Assembly (NCBI GenBank): GCA_021731365.1
Contig: JAKFXL010000029.1
Span: 53,474 to 117,473, forward strand
Direction: 5' to 3'
DNA from: Gammaproteobacteria bacterium
Lineage (GTDB): Bacteria > Pseudomonadota > Gammaproteobacteria > Tenderiales > Tenderiaceae
Length of the DNA: 64,000 nt
A program made the translations under genes and the position numbers. Below, piece after piece: positions 1-9,130 of this stretch; within the stretch, counting starts at the first letter, position 1, and the number at the start of each line of letters is the position of its first letter. The notes beneath the pieces were generated by a model. The model worked only from the letters and a program-made list of their open reading frames with translations. It was not told where the DNA came from and made no database searches.

Positions 1-32
1 GATTGGCTTGGGTAGGGAAAAGGTAACCACGA

Positions 33-1706
33 ATGAGCGAAAGCTTTGCACAAATGTTAGAGGAAAGCCTGTCATCCGAACGGATGCAGCCAGGCGCGAT
101 CTTTAAAGCCACCGTTATCAGCGTCGACCACAATGTCGTTGTTGTAAACGCCGGCCTGAAATCGGACAGCGCTATTCCTGTCGAACAGTTTTATAACGAA
201 CAAGGTCAGGTTGACGTAAAAGTTGGCGATGAAATTGAAGTTGCACTTGAGTCTGTTGAAGACGGCTTTGGTGAAACCCGTATGTCCCGTGAAAAAGCTG
301 TTCGTGCCCATTCATGGGTAGTGCTTGAGCAGGCGATGAACGACAAAGAGACCGTGATCGGTATTATTACCGGCAAGGTTAAGGGTGGTTATACTGTTGA
401 ATTGAATGGTATTCGTGCCTTCTTGCCAGGTTCACTGGTTGATGTACGTCCTGTTCGTGATGCCGCTCATCTCGAAGGTAAGACCCTGGAGTTCAAGGTT
501 GTTAAACTCGATCGTCGTCGCAACAACGTTGTTGTCTCCCGCCGTGCTGTGGTTGAGAGCGAAACCAGTGCTGAGCGTCAGCAGCTGCTTGAAAACCTCC
601 AAGAGGGGCAGGTAGTTAAAGGTATCGTCAAAAATCTTACTGACTACGGCGCATTTATTGATTTAGGTGGTATTGATGGCCTGCTGCACATCACTGATAT
701 GGCATGGCGTCGTGTACGTCAACCATCAGAGATCGTAAATGTTGGTGATGAGATCGAAGTGAAGGTTCTGAAATTTGATAAAGAGCGTCACCGTGTATCC
801 CTGGGCCTGAAACAGATGGGTGAAGATCCATGGGAAGATATCTCACGCCGTTACCCAGTGAGCAGTCGCTTGAGTGGTAAAGTGACCAACATTGCTGATT
901 ACGGCTGTTTTGTTGAGATTGAAAATGGCGTTGAAGGGCTGGTTCATGTCTCTGAAATGGACTGGACCAATAAAAACATCCACCCTTCCAAGGTTGTTCA
1001 TGTTGGACAGGAAGTGGATGTTATGGTCCTTGACATCGACGAAGAGCGTCGTCGTATCTCCTTGGGTATGAAGCAGTGTCAATCCAATCCGTGGGAAGCC
1101 TTTGCAGCTACCCATAATAAGGGTGACAAAATCACCGGTACAATCAAGTCTATTACTGACTTTGGTGTGTTTGTTGGTCTGGATGGCAGTATTGATGGTC
1201 TTCTGCACCTCTCTGACCTCTCTTGGAATGAAGCGGGCGAAGAAGCGGTGCGCGAGTACAAGAAGGGTGATGAGGTTGAAGCCGTTATCCTGGCTATTGA
1301 CCCAGAGCGTGAGCGCATCTCCCTGGGTGTTAAGCAGCTCGATCAAGATCCGTTCTCTATGTATGTTGGAGAAAACCTTAAGGGCAGCATAGTAAAAGGC
1401 ACAGTACTTGAAGTAGATGCCAAGATGGCATTGATCCAGTTGGCCGACAGTGTTGAGGGTCATCTGCGTGCTTCCGAGCTGTCTCGTGAGCAGGTAGAAG
1501 ATGCCCGTACAGTACTGAAAGTGGGTGATGAGGTTGAAGCCAAGTTTATCGGTGTAGATCGTAAAAACCGCACAATCATGCTCTCAATCAAAGCCAAAGA
1601 TAATGACGACGAAGCTGATGTCGTCAATGAGTACAGTGCCAGCAAGTCCAGCACTGCGACTACTCTTGGTGATCTGATCAAAGAGAAGATGGAAACACAG
1701 GGTTAA
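33..1706 (+). CDS. rpsA: 30S ribosomal protein S1
   Basis: Ribosomal protein S1 binds mRNA on the 30S subunit and helps initiation on structured or weak leaders. The 557 residues equal the length of E. coli S1. Six OB-fold S1 repeats can be followed at roughly 20-88, 105-172, 190-260, 277-347, 364-434 and 451-520. The last four are marked by recurring phrases such as [16 protein letters not shown] and GLLHLSDL, and by linkers ending in RRISLGMK or RERISLGVK. The ATG at 33 has AAAGG about 10 bases upstream and no better in-frame start follows. The next gene is ihfB, the usual order in gammaproteobacteria. The gene is intact and family assignment is certain. Confidence 0.98.
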   Translation: MSESFAQMLEESLSSERMQPGAIFKATVISVDHNVVVVNAGLKSDSAIPVEQFYNEQGQVDVKVGDEIEVALESVEDGFGETRMSREKAVRAHSWVVLEQAMNDKETVIGIITGKVKGGYTVELNGIRAFLPGSLVDVRPVRDAAHLEGKTLEFKVVKLDRRRNNVVVSRRAVVESETSAERQQLLENLQEGQVVKGIVKNLTDYGAFIDLGGIDGLLHITDMAWRRVRQPSEIVNVGDEIEVKVLKFDKERHRVSLGLKQMGEDPWEDISRRYPVSSRLSGKVTNIADYGCFVEIENGVEGLVHVSEMDWTNKNIHPSKVVHVGQEVDVMVLDIDEERRRISLGMKQCQSNPWEAFAATHNKGDKITGTIKSITDFGVFVGLDGSIDGLLHLSDLSWNEAGEEAVREYKKGDEVEAVILAIDPERERISLGVKQLDQDPFSMYVGENLKGSIVKGTVLEVDAKMALIQLADSVEGHLRASELSREQVEDARTVLKVGDEVEAKFIGVDRKNRTIMLSIKAKDNDDEADVVNEYSASKSSTATTLGDLIKEKMETQG

Positions 1707-1726
1707 CTCTACCCCTGTTTGACAGG

Positions 1727-1755
1727 CCGCCCGACTGTTTGGTTGGGCGGTTTTC
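1727..1755 (+). terminator. rho-independent terminator after rpsA
   Basis: A 9-base-pair stem (CCGCCCGAC at 1727-1735 with GTTGGGCGG at 1742-1750, one G-U pair) and a 6-base loop are followed by TTTT. It lies 20 bases after the rpsA stop codon and should separate rpsA from ihfB. Confidence 0.75.
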
Positions 1756-1845
1756 TGAAAGCCGTTGCCAAAGGACCTGATATAGGTCAATATCTATCTT
1801 TAACAGTGAGTTGCAAACTCCTGGAAAAGTGGAGAATTATAAGAA

Positions 1846-2154
1846 ATGACTAAGTCTGAACTTATAGATTTGTTGGCTCAGCGTCATAAACACCTTACTT
1901 ATAAAGATGTCGAATTTGCCGTCAAAATCATGATTGAGCAGATGGCCCAGAATCTTGCTACCGGAGAACGGATTGAGATTAGAGGCTTTGGCAGCTTTTC
2001 CCTGCATTTTCGTCCGCCTCGTACTGGAAGAAACCCTAAAACTGGAGACTCCGTGCCTCTGGAGGGGAAATTTGTTCCTCACTTTAAACCTGGAAAAGAG
2101 CTGCGGGAGCGTGTGAATGAGAGCATTGGTCGGGTTGAAATTACTGAGGCCTGA
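1846..2154 (+). CDS. ihfB: integration host factor subunit beta
   Basis: Beta subunit of IHF, the DNA-bending heterodimer used in recombination, replication and activation of sigma-54 promoters. The 102 residues form one HU/IHF fold. The DNA-binding beta-arm is visible at about 55-85, with [12 protein letters not shown] and the intercalating-proline region, then the C-terminal helix. The N-terminal [12 protein letters not shown] matches the family start. The ATG at 1846 is preceded by GTGGAGA. It sits between rpsA and lapA as in many gammaproteobacteria. The upstream gap contains a small inverted repeat (GACCT-N5-AGGTC, 1774-1788) of unknown meaning. Only the beta subunit is here; ihfA must lie elsewhere. 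Confidence 0.97.
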   Translation: MTKSELIDLLAQRHKHLTYKDVEFAVKIMIEQMAQNLATGERIEIRGFGSFSLHFRPPRTGRNPKTGDSVPLEGKFVPHFKPGKELRERVNESIGRVEITEA

Positions 2155-2193
2155 TCCTGAGTCTACGGCTCTTGAAAGGTGGGAGGAGGGGTA

Positions 2194-2487
2194 TTGAATA
2201 TCGCTGGCGCTGTACTATTAGTTGTGTTGGTCATTGTAGGATTAACCTTTTCTCTTCTCAACTCTACGCCTGTAGAGTTTAGTTACTATTTTGGCAGTAC
2301 TGTATTGCCTTTGGCATTTGCGCTGATTATCGCCATGGTGGTGGGGGTTTTACTGGGTGCATTAGGTGTGCTGGGTATTGTTATTAAGCTGAAGCGTGAG
2401 TCTATGCGCCTTAAAAAAGTTATCAAGGCATCGGAGCGCGAGTTATCACAATTACGTAGCAGTGCAAACTTACCAAAAATTGGTTGA
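2194..2487 (+). CDS. lapA: LapA/DUF1049 inner-membrane protein
   Basis: Small inner-membrane protein of the LapA (DUF1049, YciS) family, associated in E. coli with lipopolysaccharide assembly. Two hydrophobic segments lie at about 4-24 and 38-62, followed by a basic amphipathic tail (KLKRESMRLKKVIK) that faces the cytoplasm. I chose the TTG at 2194 (97 aa) because GGAGGAGGGG lies just before it. A GTG at 2179 would place that purine run inside the coding sequence. The usual downstream partner gene lapB is missing: pyrF follows after 117 bases. The family assignment is good; the start is inferred. Confidence 0.88.
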   Translation: MNIAGAVLLVVLVIVGLTFSLLNSTPVEFSYYFGSTVLPLAFALIIAMVVGVLLGALGVLGIVIKLKRESMRLKKVIKASERELSQLRSSANLPKIG

Positions 2488-2604
2488 GCGGATTGGCCTA
2501 GTCTGTTGAGTTAAGTTTTTGTGTGTTTTAAATATCTCATCGTGTGCGTCTTATTCCCGTCGCCAGTTCTGGTGTGGCGGCCTAATTAGGTATCAATACC
2601 CATA

Positions 2605-3312
2605 ATGGTAGATCACAAGCGAATTATTGTTGCCCTGGATTATGCCAATGCTGCTGATGCGTTGGCGATGGCAGATCAGCTTGATCCGACCCGTTGTCGT
2701 TTAAAGGTAGGCAAAGAGCTGTTTACCCGTGAAGGCCCGTTGATTGTAAAGCAGCTGCAGGATAAGGGTTTTGAGCTTTTTCTGGACCTGAAATTTCATG
2801 ACATACCCAACACCGTGGCTGCTGCCTGCCTAGCGGCGGCAGATTTGGGTGTCTGGATGGTGAATGTTCATGCACTGGGAGGGCGGCGGATGATGGAGGC
2901 TGCACGCAACGCACTGGATAGTTATAGCCATCAAACATTGCTGATAGCGGTCACCGTGCTTACCAGTATGGAAGCTAACGACCTGAGTGAAATAGGGTTT
3001 TCTGATAATCCTGGAAATCTGGTGTTGCGGCTTGCAACCTTGGTAAGTGAGTCGGGTCTGGATGGGGTGGTGTGCTCCGCGCAGGAGACGAAGATGTTGA
3101 ATAAGCAGTTTTCTGAAAAACTACTTTTTGTAACGCCTGGCGTCAGGCCATTTGGAAGTGATGTTGGAGATCAGCGTCGGGTGATGACACCGGCATTGGC
3201 GATCAATTCAGGGGCTAATTATCTGGTGGTTGGCAGGCCCATCACGCAGGCACCAAAGCCGTTGCTGGCATTTGACGAAATTTGGCAACAAATTGCCCAA
3301 GCCACTGCTTGA
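2605..3312 (+). CDS. pyrF: orotidine 5'-phosphate decarboxylase
   Basis: Decarboxylates OMP to UMP, the last step of de novo pyrimidine synthesis. The 235 residues are the usual length for the bacterial group I enzyme. Visible landmarks are [13 protein letters not shown] at the N-terminus, the catalytic lysine/aspartate motif [11 protein letters not shown] near residue 60, and the phosphate-binding VTPGVRPF and [12 protein letters not shown] near the C-terminus. All the key D-K-D residues are present. No strong ribosome-binding site precedes the ATG; a short hairpin (GGTAT-CA-ATACC) lies just upstream. It stands where lapA-lapB-pyrF order would be expected. Confidence 0.97.
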   Translation: MVDHKRIIVALDYANAADALAMADQLDPTRCRLKVGKELFTREGPLIVKQLQDKGFELFLDLKFHDIPNTVAAACLAAADLGVWMVNVHALGGRRMMEAARNALDSYSHQTLLIAVTVLTSMEANDLSEIGFSDNPGNLVLRLATLVSESGLDGVVCSAQETKMLNKQFSEKLLFVTPGVRPFGSDVGDQRRVMTPALAINSGANYLVVGRPITQAPKPLLAFDEIWQQIAQATA

Positions 3313-3331
3313 CGTAATAATTTTAACTTGG

Positions 3332-3384
3332 CATTCTCCTTTTGCAGTTTGAGCAATAACAGTGTTATTTCAACAAGGAGAGTG
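3332..3384 (+). promoter_or_regulatory. leader stem-loop covering the comEA-like ribosome-binding site
   Basis: Ten bases at 3332-3341 (CATTCTCCTT) can pair with 3375-3384 (AAGGAGAGTG), with one G-U pair. The second arm contains the Shine-Dalgarno sequence of the gene starting at 3387. Between them a second hairpin, AATAAC-AGT-GTTATT (3355-3369), closes the structure. In this fold the ribosome site is hidden, so translation could be conditional (temperature, protein or RNA). The pairing is seen; the regulatory role is inferred. Confidence 0.4.
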
Positions 3385-3386
3385 GA

Positions 3387-3668
3387 ATGATTAAACATCT
3401 GGTTTTGGCTGTTACATTATTATTCGCAACGTTTACGTTATACGCCGCCGGGCCGGTTAATGTGAATACGGCAGATGCGGCAACAATCGCTAAAAACGTA
3501 ACGGGTATTGGCATGGTGAAGGCTGAGGCCATTGTTAAATATCGCGAAAAAAATGGTCCTTATAAAACCGTTGATGATTTAAGCAAGGTGAGTGGTATCG
3601 GTGAGGCTACTATTAAGAAAATTAGACCGCAGGTCACCGTATCTTCGCTGGATAAAACTAAGAAGTAA
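3387..3668 (+). CDS. ComEA-like helix-hairpin-helix protein, exported
   Basis: Short periplasmic DNA-binding protein of the ComEA type. A signal peptide covers about residues 1-20 (MIKHLVLAVTLLFATFTLYAA). It is followed by one double helix-hairpin-helix unit: VNVNTADAATIAKNV, GIGMVKAEAIVKYR, KTVDDLSKVSGIGEATIKKIRP. In competent bacteria ComEA holds incoming DNA in the periplasm; in other gammaproteobacteria similar 90-residue proteins have unproven roles. There are no other competence genes next to it. The SD AAGGAGA lies within a predicted stem-loop. A clear terminator follows, so it is probably monocistronic. Confidence 0.88.
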   Translation: MIKHLVLAVTLLFATFTLYAAGPVNVNTADAATIAKNVTGIGMVKAEAIVKYREKNGPYKTVDDLSKVSGIGEATIKKIRPQVTVSSLDKTKK

Positions 3669-3691
3669 GAAGTAGCGGGTGATAGTTGTAA

Positions 3692-3719
3692 AACGCCATG
3701 CATTGCATGGCGTTTTTTT
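3692..3719 (+). terminator. rho-independent terminator after comEA-like gene
   Basis: A perfect 9-10 bp stem (ACGCCATGCA / TGCATGGCGT) with a minimal loop is followed by seven T residues. The A run on the 5' side means it may also work on the other strand. Confidence 0.88.
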
Positions 3720-3743
3720 ATTTTCCACCACAAGGTTAAAACC

Positions 3744-3904
3744 ACCGGCTTTAGCCGGTCAACTTTAGTACAGCTGTTATAAGCAAGCTTGGAATAGCTG
3801 AATCACTTTCCGGCTTGTTGGTTTTGCGCGTTTTGATGGGTGTGCGTTTGACGACTTTAGTCGTCTGCACCCATCAGCGCTAACCCACCTACTTTAGTAG
3901 GTGG
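3744..3904. mobile_element. hairpin element resembling IS200/IS605 ends (no transposase)
   Basis: Three perfect stem-loops share the apex C-TTTA-G: ACCGGC/GCCGGT at 3744-3759, GACGAC/GTCGTC at 3850-3865, and CCACCTAC/GTAGGTGG at 3885-3904. The middle one lies inside a longer imperfect stem (GATGGGTG at 3835-3842 with CACCCATC at 3868-3875). A partial fourth copy (AACTTTAGTA) is at 3761-3770. Arms differ but loops are identical, as in the subterminal hairpins recognised by IS200/IS605 HUH transposases. No transposase is present, so this could be a non-autonomous or decayed copy. Alternatively it is a structured leader of the polysaccharide operon that starts at 3956. Confidence 0.45.
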
Positions 3905-3955
3905 TAGTTCAGTTGTAGTTACTGTTTTCATATACAAGGCAGGGGTGATACAAAA

Positions 3956-5413
3956 ATGAACATTCAACCGATTATTCTCAGCGGAGGTTCCGGCACCCGA
4001 TTATGGCCTCTATCTCGAGAGCACTATCCAAAGCAGCTAATTGCCTTATACGGTAATCATAGTTTGTTACAGGAGACCCTGCTTAGGCTAAACGGGTTGG
4101 AGAAACAATCGGCAGATATTCAGATGCGTTCCCCCCTTATCGTTTCTAACGAAGAGCACCGTTTTCTCGTGGCGGAACAGCTTCGTCAGATTGGTTGCTC
4201 GTTTGAAAAAATTATTCTTGAGCCTGCTGGCCGCAATACTGCCCCCGCGTTAACACTTGCCGCTTTGGCCTCTATCAGAGACGGACAAGATCCGTTGCTA
4301 CTGGTAATGCCCGCCGACCATGTCATTCAAAATGTTGATGCATTTCAGAAAACCCTGTTTGCTGGAGCGCAATTGGCTGAAAGTGATTACCTTGTAACCT
4401 TTGGTATAGTGCCTTGTTCCCCAGAGATTGGTTACGGTTACATCATGAAAGGGGCTGCATTAAGTGGCGATGCCACTACCATTGGCCGCTTTGTTGAAAA
4501 ACCATGCACCACTACGGCTGAGCAGTACCTACAATCAGGGCAATACCTTTGGAACAGCGGTATGTTTATGATGCGCGCTTCACTCTGGCTCAAAGCGATT
4601 AATCTGTATCAACCGGTTATTGCTGCTGCCAGTAAAGCTGCTTTTGATGCTGGCAGTGAGGACGTTGATTTTTACCGTGTCGACAAACGGCTCTTCAGTG
4701 ACTGCCCCAGCGACTCTATTGACTACGCTGTGATGGAGAAGATCGTTACCACTGAGGCTGACAGTGCCAATGGAATTAAGGGAGCAATGATACCGCTGAA
4801 TGCCGCCTGGTCAGATGTTGGTTCGTGGACAAGTCTTTGGGAGGTGAGTCCACACGATGAGGTGGGCAATGTAGTCAAGGGGGATGTCTATTCCCTCGCC
4901 ACCAAAAACAGCCTGTTGATATCCGAACACCGCATTCTTGCCACTGCTGGGCTGGAGGATATGATCGTTATAGAGACGGCCGATGCCGTAATGGTTGCCC
5001 ACAAGGATCAAGCTCAAGAGGTCAAGAAACTGGTAGAGCTGATCAAGGCCGATGGCCGCACACAGCACCAGAGTCATCGCAAGGTCTACCGTCCTTGGGG
5101 CTGTTATGAAGCGATTGACAGCGGCGAGCGCTTTCAGGTGAAACGTATCACCGTTAATCCAGGCGCTGCATTATCGCTGCAGATGCACCACCATCGCGCT
5201 GAGCACTGGGTGGTAGTCAAAGGCACAGCCAAAGTCACTGCGGGCGAACAACAGCTGCTGCTGACTGAGAACCAGTCCACCTACATCCCTATAGGCGTTA
5301 AACACCGCCTTGAAAACCCCGGCGCCATTCCACTGGAACTCATTGAAGTGCAGTCCGGCAGTTACCTCGGTGAAGATGATATTGTCAGGTTTGAGGATGT
5401 TTATGGCCGCTAA
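3956..5413 (+). CDS. manC: mannose-1-phosphate guanylyltransferase / mannose-6-phosphate isomerase
   Basis: Bifunctional type II enzyme that makes GDP-mannose from mannose-1-phosphate and GTP, and interconverts fructose-6-P and mannose-6-P. Residues 1 to about 345 form the nucleotidyltransferase, with the GTP-binding loop SGGSGTRLWPLSREHYPKQ near 9-27 and FVEKP near 180. Residues about 370-485 form the cupin isomerase, with the metal ligands in QMHHHRAEHW and the later H in IGVKHRLENPG. At 485 residues it has the family's usual length. It opens the sugar-nucleotide part of the locus and supplies GDP-mannose for the gmd/fcl genes downstream. No phosphomannomutase gene is in the window, so mannose-1-P must come from elsewhere. 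Confidence 0.95.
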   Translation: MNIQPIILSGGSGTRLWPLSREHYPKQLIALYGNHSLLQETLLRLNGLEKQSADIQMRSPLIVSNEEHRFLVAEQLRQIGCSFEKIILEPAGRNTAPALTLAALASIRDGQDPLLLVMPADHVIQNVDAFQKTLFAGAQLAESDYLVTFGIVPCSPEIGYGYIMKGAALSGDATTIGRFVEKPCTTTAEQYLQSGQYLWNSGMFMMRASLWLKAINLYQPVIAAASKAAFDAGSEDVDFYRVDKRLFSDCPSDSIDYAVMEKIVTTEADSANGIKGAMIPLNAAWSDVGSWTSLWEVSPHDEVGNVVKGDVYSLATKNSLLISEHRILATAGLEDMIVIETADAVMVAHKDQAQEVKKLVELIKADGRTQHQSHRKVYRPWGCYEAIDSGERFQVKRITVNPGAALSLQMHHHRAEHWVVVKGTAKVTAGEQQLLLTENQSTYIPIGVKHRLENPGAIPLELIEVQSGSYLGEDDIVRFEDVYGR

Positions 5414-5546
5414 GCCATTGTCCGCCATCTCTTTCTGTTTTTTTGGAGTTATAGATTTTGTGGTAACATTAGCCCCCTATAGATTTTATTTAGATAATGG
5501 CCAGTAGATCACCAACATATAGGCTGTGGATAGGGATAGTGGATCG

Positions 5547-6614
5547 ATGTTAACTACAGTGCTTGTCACCGGCGGAGCCGGATTTATTGGTTCTAATTTT
5601 GTCCTTGATTGGATTGCGTCATCAGACGAGCTGGTTATCAATCTCGACAAGCTCACCTATGCTGGCAACCTACAGAACCTTGAAACGCTGAAGGGTGATA
5701 AACGCCACATATTTGTTCAAGGCGATATCGGCGATCACAATCTGGTACTGGGCCTGCTGCGTGAACACAATGTACGTGCTGTGATCAACTTTGCTGCCGA
5801 GAGCCACGTTGATCGTTCCATCGACGGCCCAGAAGAGTTTATCCAGACCAATGTAGTCGGCACTTTCCACCTGCTGGAGGCGGTGCGTGACTATTGGGGT
5901 GGTCTTGCTGAAAACGATAAGTCCGCATTTAGATTTTTGCACGTCTCCACTGACGAGGTCTACGGCTCACTGGAGAAGAGCGATCCCCCATTTGCCGAAA
6001 CCAACCGCTACGAACCTAACAGCCCATACTCTGCCAGCAAAGCTGCCAGTGACCATCTTGTGCGCGCCTATCATCACACCTACGGCCTGCCAGTACTGAC
6101 AACCAACTGCTCCAACAACTACGGCCCTTACCACTTCCCAGAAAAGCTGATTCCGTTGTGCATTCACAATGCACTTACCGGCAAACCATTGCCTATCTAT
6201 GGTGATGGTCAACAGGTAAGGGACTGGCTCTATGTAAAAGATCACTGTTCTGCCATTCGCCGTGTGCTTGAAGCAGGCAAAGTAGGGGAGACCTACAACG
6301 TTGGTGGTTGGAACGAAAAACCTAACCTCGAAGTGGTGCAGACTCTCTGCGCCATACTCGATGAGCTAAAACCACGCAGTGATGGCCGCCCTTACGCCGA
6401 TCAGATCACCTATGTTAAAGACCGTCTCGGCCATGATCGTCGCTACGCCATCGACGCTCGCAGACTTGAACGTGAACTGGGCTGGCGCCCCGCCGAGACC
6501 TTCGAAACTGGCATTAAAAAGACCGTGCAGTGGTATCTCGATAACCAGGAATGGGTCAACAACATCACCAGCGGTGCCTACCGCGACTGGGTTGAACGAC
6601 AATACCTCGTATGA
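5547..6614 (+). CDS. rfbB: dTDP-glucose 4,6-dehydratase
   Basis: Second enzyme of dTDP-L-rhamnose synthesis: converts dTDP-glucose to dTDP-4-keto-6-deoxyglucose with bound NAD. It is an extended SDR with the Rossmann loop [12 protein letters not shown] at the N-terminus, [11 protein letters not shown] carrying the T-D-E active-site residues, and the [11 protein letters not shown]yr-Lys pair. I chose ATG 5547 (355 aa), which gives the family N-terminus; GTG 5526 would add seven unsupported residues. The 3' end overlaps rfbD by four bases (ATGA), so the genes are translationally coupled. Confidence 0.95.
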   Translation: MLTTVLVTGGAGFIGSNFVLDWIASSDELVINLDKLTYAGNLQNLETLKGDKRHIFVQGDIGDHNLVLGLLREHNVRAVINFAAESHVDRSIDGPEEFIQTNVVGTFHLLEAVRDYWGGLAENDKSAFRFLHVSTDEVYGSLEKSDPPFAETNRYEPNSPYSASKAASDHLVRAYHHTYGLPVLTTNCSNNYGPYHFPEKLIPLCIHNALTGKPLPIYGDGQQVRDWLYVKDHCSAIRRVLEAGKVGETYNVGGWNEKPNLEVVQTLCAILDELKPRSDGRPYADQITYVKDRLGHDRRYAIDARRLERELGWRPAETFETGIKKTVQWYLDNQEWVNNITSGAYRDWVERQYLV

Positions 6615-7516
6615 AGATACTGTTATTGGGCAAGGATGGCCAAGTCGGTTGGGAGTTGCAGAGGGCACTGGCGCCACTAGGCAATGTGATAGCATGTAAC
6701 CGCAATGAGGCTGATCTAGAACAGCCAGAAACCTTGCGCCACCTCGTCCGCAGCATAGCCCCCAGTATTGTTGTTAATGCAGCGGCCTATACAGCCGTTG
6801 ATCGTGCCGAATTGGAACCCGAACGTGCCACACGTATAAATGCGGAGTCGGTGAGTGTATTGGCAGAAGAGGTAAAAAAACTAGACGGCTGGTTGGTCCA
6901 TTACTCAACGGATTATGTCTTTGATGGCAACAAACATGGCACCTATCTGGAGACCGATGCCACTGCACCGCAAAGTGTTTACGGTAAAAGCAAACGGGCA
7001 GGGGAGCTGGCCATTGAAGCAGTTGGTTGCAAGCATCTTATACTGCGTACCAGCTGGGTCTTTGCCACACGCGGCAGTAATTTTGCCAAAACCATGTTAC
7101 GGCTAGCCAAGGATCGTGAAGAACTCAAAGTAGTGTGTGATCAGATCGGCGCCCCTACCAGCGCTGAACTGATCGCTGACGTCACCGCCCTGGTACTACA
7201 TCGTCTGGCCTATGATCAACCTCTAGCTGAACGCACCAGCGGTACCTACCACTTGGTTGCAGACGGTGAAACCAGTTGGCATGGTTATGCCCAATTTGTC
7301 ATCGCAGAGGCGTTGCGTCACGGCGCAAACCTAAAGAGTGTGCCTGAGCGAATACTTCCCATCACCACTGCTGAATATCCGTTACCCGCACACCGCCCGA
7401 CCAACTCCAGACTCAACACCCAAAAACTACGCGACACCTTTGGCATAACACTGCCCTCATGGCAGATGCATGTGCAGAGAATGGTCGCAGAAATTATTCA
7501 ACCGGGGATTCTATGA
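6611..7516 (+). CDS. rfbD: dTDP-4-dehydrorhamnose reductase
   Basis: Last step of dTDP-L-rhamnose synthesis: NAD(P)H reduction of dTDP-4-keto-L-rhamnose. The 301 residues form an RmlD-type SDR, with [14 protein letters not shown] as the cofactor loop, the YSTDYVFDG segment, and YGKSKRAGE with the catalytic Tyr and Lys. The order B-D-A with four-base ATGA overlaps on both sides is a tight operon. The reductase needs the 3,5-epimerase RfbC, whose gene sits about 1.9 kb further on beyond a stretch of broken genes. Confidence 0.95.
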   Translation: MKILLLGKDGQVGWELQRALAPLGNVIACNRNEADLEQPETLRHLVRSIAPSIVVNAAAYTAVDRAELEPERATRINAESVSVLAEEVKKLDGWLVHYSTDYVFDGNKHGTYLETDATAPQSVYGKSKRAGELAIEAVGCKHLILRTSWVFATRGSNFAKTMLRLAKDREELKVVCDQIGAPTSAELIADVTALVLHRLAYDQPLAERTSGTYHLVADGETSWHGYAQFVIAEALRHGANLKSVPERILPITTAEYPLPAHRPTNSRLNTQKLRDTFGITLPSWQMHVQRMVAEIIQPGIL

Positions 7517-8394
7517 AACGCAAAGGTATCATTCTCGCCGGCGGCGCGGGCACACGCCTACATCCCGCCACTTTGTCAGTCTCAAAACAGTTGTTGCCGG
7601 TATTTGATAAACCGATGATCTACTACCCACTCAGCACCCTGATGCTGGGGGGGATCCGTGACATCCTTATCATCTCCACCCCCCAAGACACACCACGTTT
7701 CACCCAGCTGCTGGGTGATGGCAGCCAGTGGGGACTCAATCTGCAATATGCAGTACAACCGAACCCGGATGGATTGGCGCAAGCCTTCATTATTGGCGAA
7801 GAGTTTATTGGCAACGATCCAGTAGCCTTGGTCTTGGGTGACAACATTTTTTACGGCCACGATTTTCACACGCTGCTGGGCAGTGCGATGAAACGTGCTG
7901 AAGGTGCAAGTGTATTTGCCTACCACGTACACGACCCAGAACGTTATGGTGTGGTCGAGTTCGATGCTCAAGGCAAGGCAATCAGCCTGGAAGAGAAACC
8001 TAAAACACCAAAGTCTAACTATGCAGTCACAGGGCTCTATTTTTACGACCAACAGGTTGTTGAGTTGGCAAAAAGCCTCAAGCCCTCGCCCCGTGGCGAA
8101 CTCGAAATTACTGACATCAATCGCCTCTACATGGAGCTAGGACAGCTTGATGTTGAAATAATGGGTCGTGGTTACGCTTGGCTTGACACCGGCACCCATG
8201 AATCGCTGCTGGATGCGGGGCAATTCATTGCCACTATCGAACAGCGACAAGGCCTCAAAGTCGCCTGCCCAGAAGAGATCGCCTATCGCCAGCACTGGAT
8301 TGATGCAGAACAGCTGGAAAAACTAGCACAGCCACTTTCCAAAAATGGCTATGGACAATACCTGCAACGTATACTGAAAGAAACCGTGTATTAA
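7513..8394 (+). CDS. rfbA: glucose-1-phosphate thymidylyltransferase
   Basis: First enzyme of the dTDP-rhamnose path: joins glucose-1-phosphate and dTTP. The nucleotide loop [19 protein letters not shown] is near residue 8, [10 protein letters not shown] carries the metal-binding Asp near 110, and EEKP is near 160. ATG 7513 (293 aa) is chosen because it overlaps the rfbD stop as ATGA and gives the family N-terminus. The upstream in-frame start at 7459 lies inside rfbD. The gene is intact, and damaged DNA begins directly after it. Confidence 0.95.
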   Translation: MKRKGIILAGGAGTRLHPATLSVSKQLLPVFDKPMIYYPLSTLMLGGIRDILIISTPQDTPRFTQLLGDGSQWGLNLQYAVQPNPDGLAQAFIIGEEFIGNDPVALVLGDNIFYGHDFHTLLGSAMKRAEGASVFAYHVHDPERYGVVEFDAQGKAISLEEKPKTPKSNYAVTGLYFYDQQVVELAKSLKPSPRGELEITDINRLYMELGQLDVEIMGRGYAWLDTGTHESLLDAGQFIATIEQRQGLKVACPEEIAYRQHWIDAEQLEKLAQPLSKNGYGQYLQRILKETVY

Positions 8395-8401
8395 TAATAC
8401 G

Positions 8402-8580
8402 ATGCGACTCTCTCAATAAACACAGCAAGTTATCCGAGATACCGTTCAAGAGATTTTTGGCACCGAGGCCAATGTAAAGCTTTCCGGATCGAGGATAAAC
8501 GATGACGCAAGGGGGGCTATATCGACTTGCTGGTTGGATTACCCTTCATCACGGCAGAGGTTGAACGAAAAACGATGTAG
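8402..8580 (+). pseudogene. broken MntA-type nucleotidyltransferase
   Basis: Reading from the ATG at 8402 gives MRLSQ, a TAA stop at 8417-8419, then an open stretch IRDTVQEIFGTEANVKL-SGSR-INDDARGG. A frameshift near 8513 is followed by YIDLLVGLPF ending at a TAG. This is the start of a minimal nucleotidyltransferase (normally LFGSR...GDIDL), the antitoxin side of HEPN/MNT pairs. The nonsense codon, the frameshift and the Phe-to-Ser change in LFGSR mean it is dead. No HEPN partner follows. It lies eight bases after rfbA. Confidence 0.6.
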
Positions 8581-8594
8581 CTCGTGGCCAGGCC

Positions 8595-8882
8595 TCCATG
8601 TCATGGCGCGACAACTGCTACGAGGGCCTGCCCCGCGAAGTGCTTTGGGCATAATGCGCCAATGGAAAGCTTCTGGGGCAGCCTGAAAAATGAATTGGTG
8701 CATCACCGCCGTTACTCCGCCCGCGCTGAGGGATAGGCTTCAATCCAGAAGTACATCGAGATTTTTTATAATCGCCAACGACGCCACTCGCGTCTTGGCT
8801 ATGTCTCACCGGCTGTGTTTGTGGCTAATTTCAACAAACAATAGGCCAGTGCTTGAAGTGGGTGTGTCCGTTATTGACAGGG
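8595..8882 (+). mobile_element. IS3-family transposase remnant (3' end)
   Basis: The translation contains the C-terminal part of an IS3-family OrfB: SMSWRDNCY, a disruption of about 30 bases, then NAPMESFWGSLKNELVHHRR with the last catalytic Glu of the DDE triad. After that come IEIFYNRQRRHSRLGYVSPAVF and a TAG at 8842-8844. A TAG also interrupts the frame at 8734-8736. The sequence after the stop (GTGTCCGTTATTGACAGG, ending near 8880) resembles the terminal repeat of such elements. The 5' two thirds of the IS are gone. It directly abuts a winged-helix gene tail, so it probably inserted there. Confidence 0.75.
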
Positions 8883-9027
8883 CACCTCACCACAAAGAAC
8901 CATTGAACGCTGGCTCAAGCAACTCAAAGAAAATGGCCTGATAGAGTTTAGAGGCGCCCCCAAAACAGGCGGTTATTATTTGGACGAAGACGAATCTGCG
9001 CCACCTAAGGGAGAAAAACCAAAATGA
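8881..9027 (+). pseudogene. 3' fragment of a winged-helix DNA-binding protein
   Basis: An open frame continues from the IS end with SPQRTIERWLKQLKENG, IEFRGAPKTGGYYL and an acidic-basic tail ending at TGA 9025-9027. It resembles the C-terminal winged helix of Fic-type or AlbA_2/ATP-binding regulators. There is no start codon or N-terminal part, so it is the tail of a gene cut by the IS3 element. The function of the original protein is not known. Confidence 0.5.
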
Positions 9028-9130
9028 ATCCCAGCCACTTCCGCCCCGTCATTGCGAGCCCTTCGACCGGATCAAGACGGGCTCCGGCGCCTCAAGGCCC
9101 CCTGATTTGTAATGCAGTACGTCACGAAGT

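Noticed and set aside
843..1463. 206-codon minus-strand frame across rpsA
   Set aside because: It lies wholly inside rpsA, has no ribosome site, and its sequence mirrors the S1 repeats.
1774..1788. Operator or IHF site before ihfB
   Set aside because: The inverted repeat has only five-base arms and the nearby sequence does not fit the IHF consensus well.
3744..3904. CRISPR-like spaced repeats
   Set aside because: Only the four-base loops are shared; stems differ and spacing is irregular.
3720..3955. JUMPstart/ops element before the polysaccharide locus
   Set aside because: The ops core GGCGGTAGCGT is not present on either strand in this stretch.
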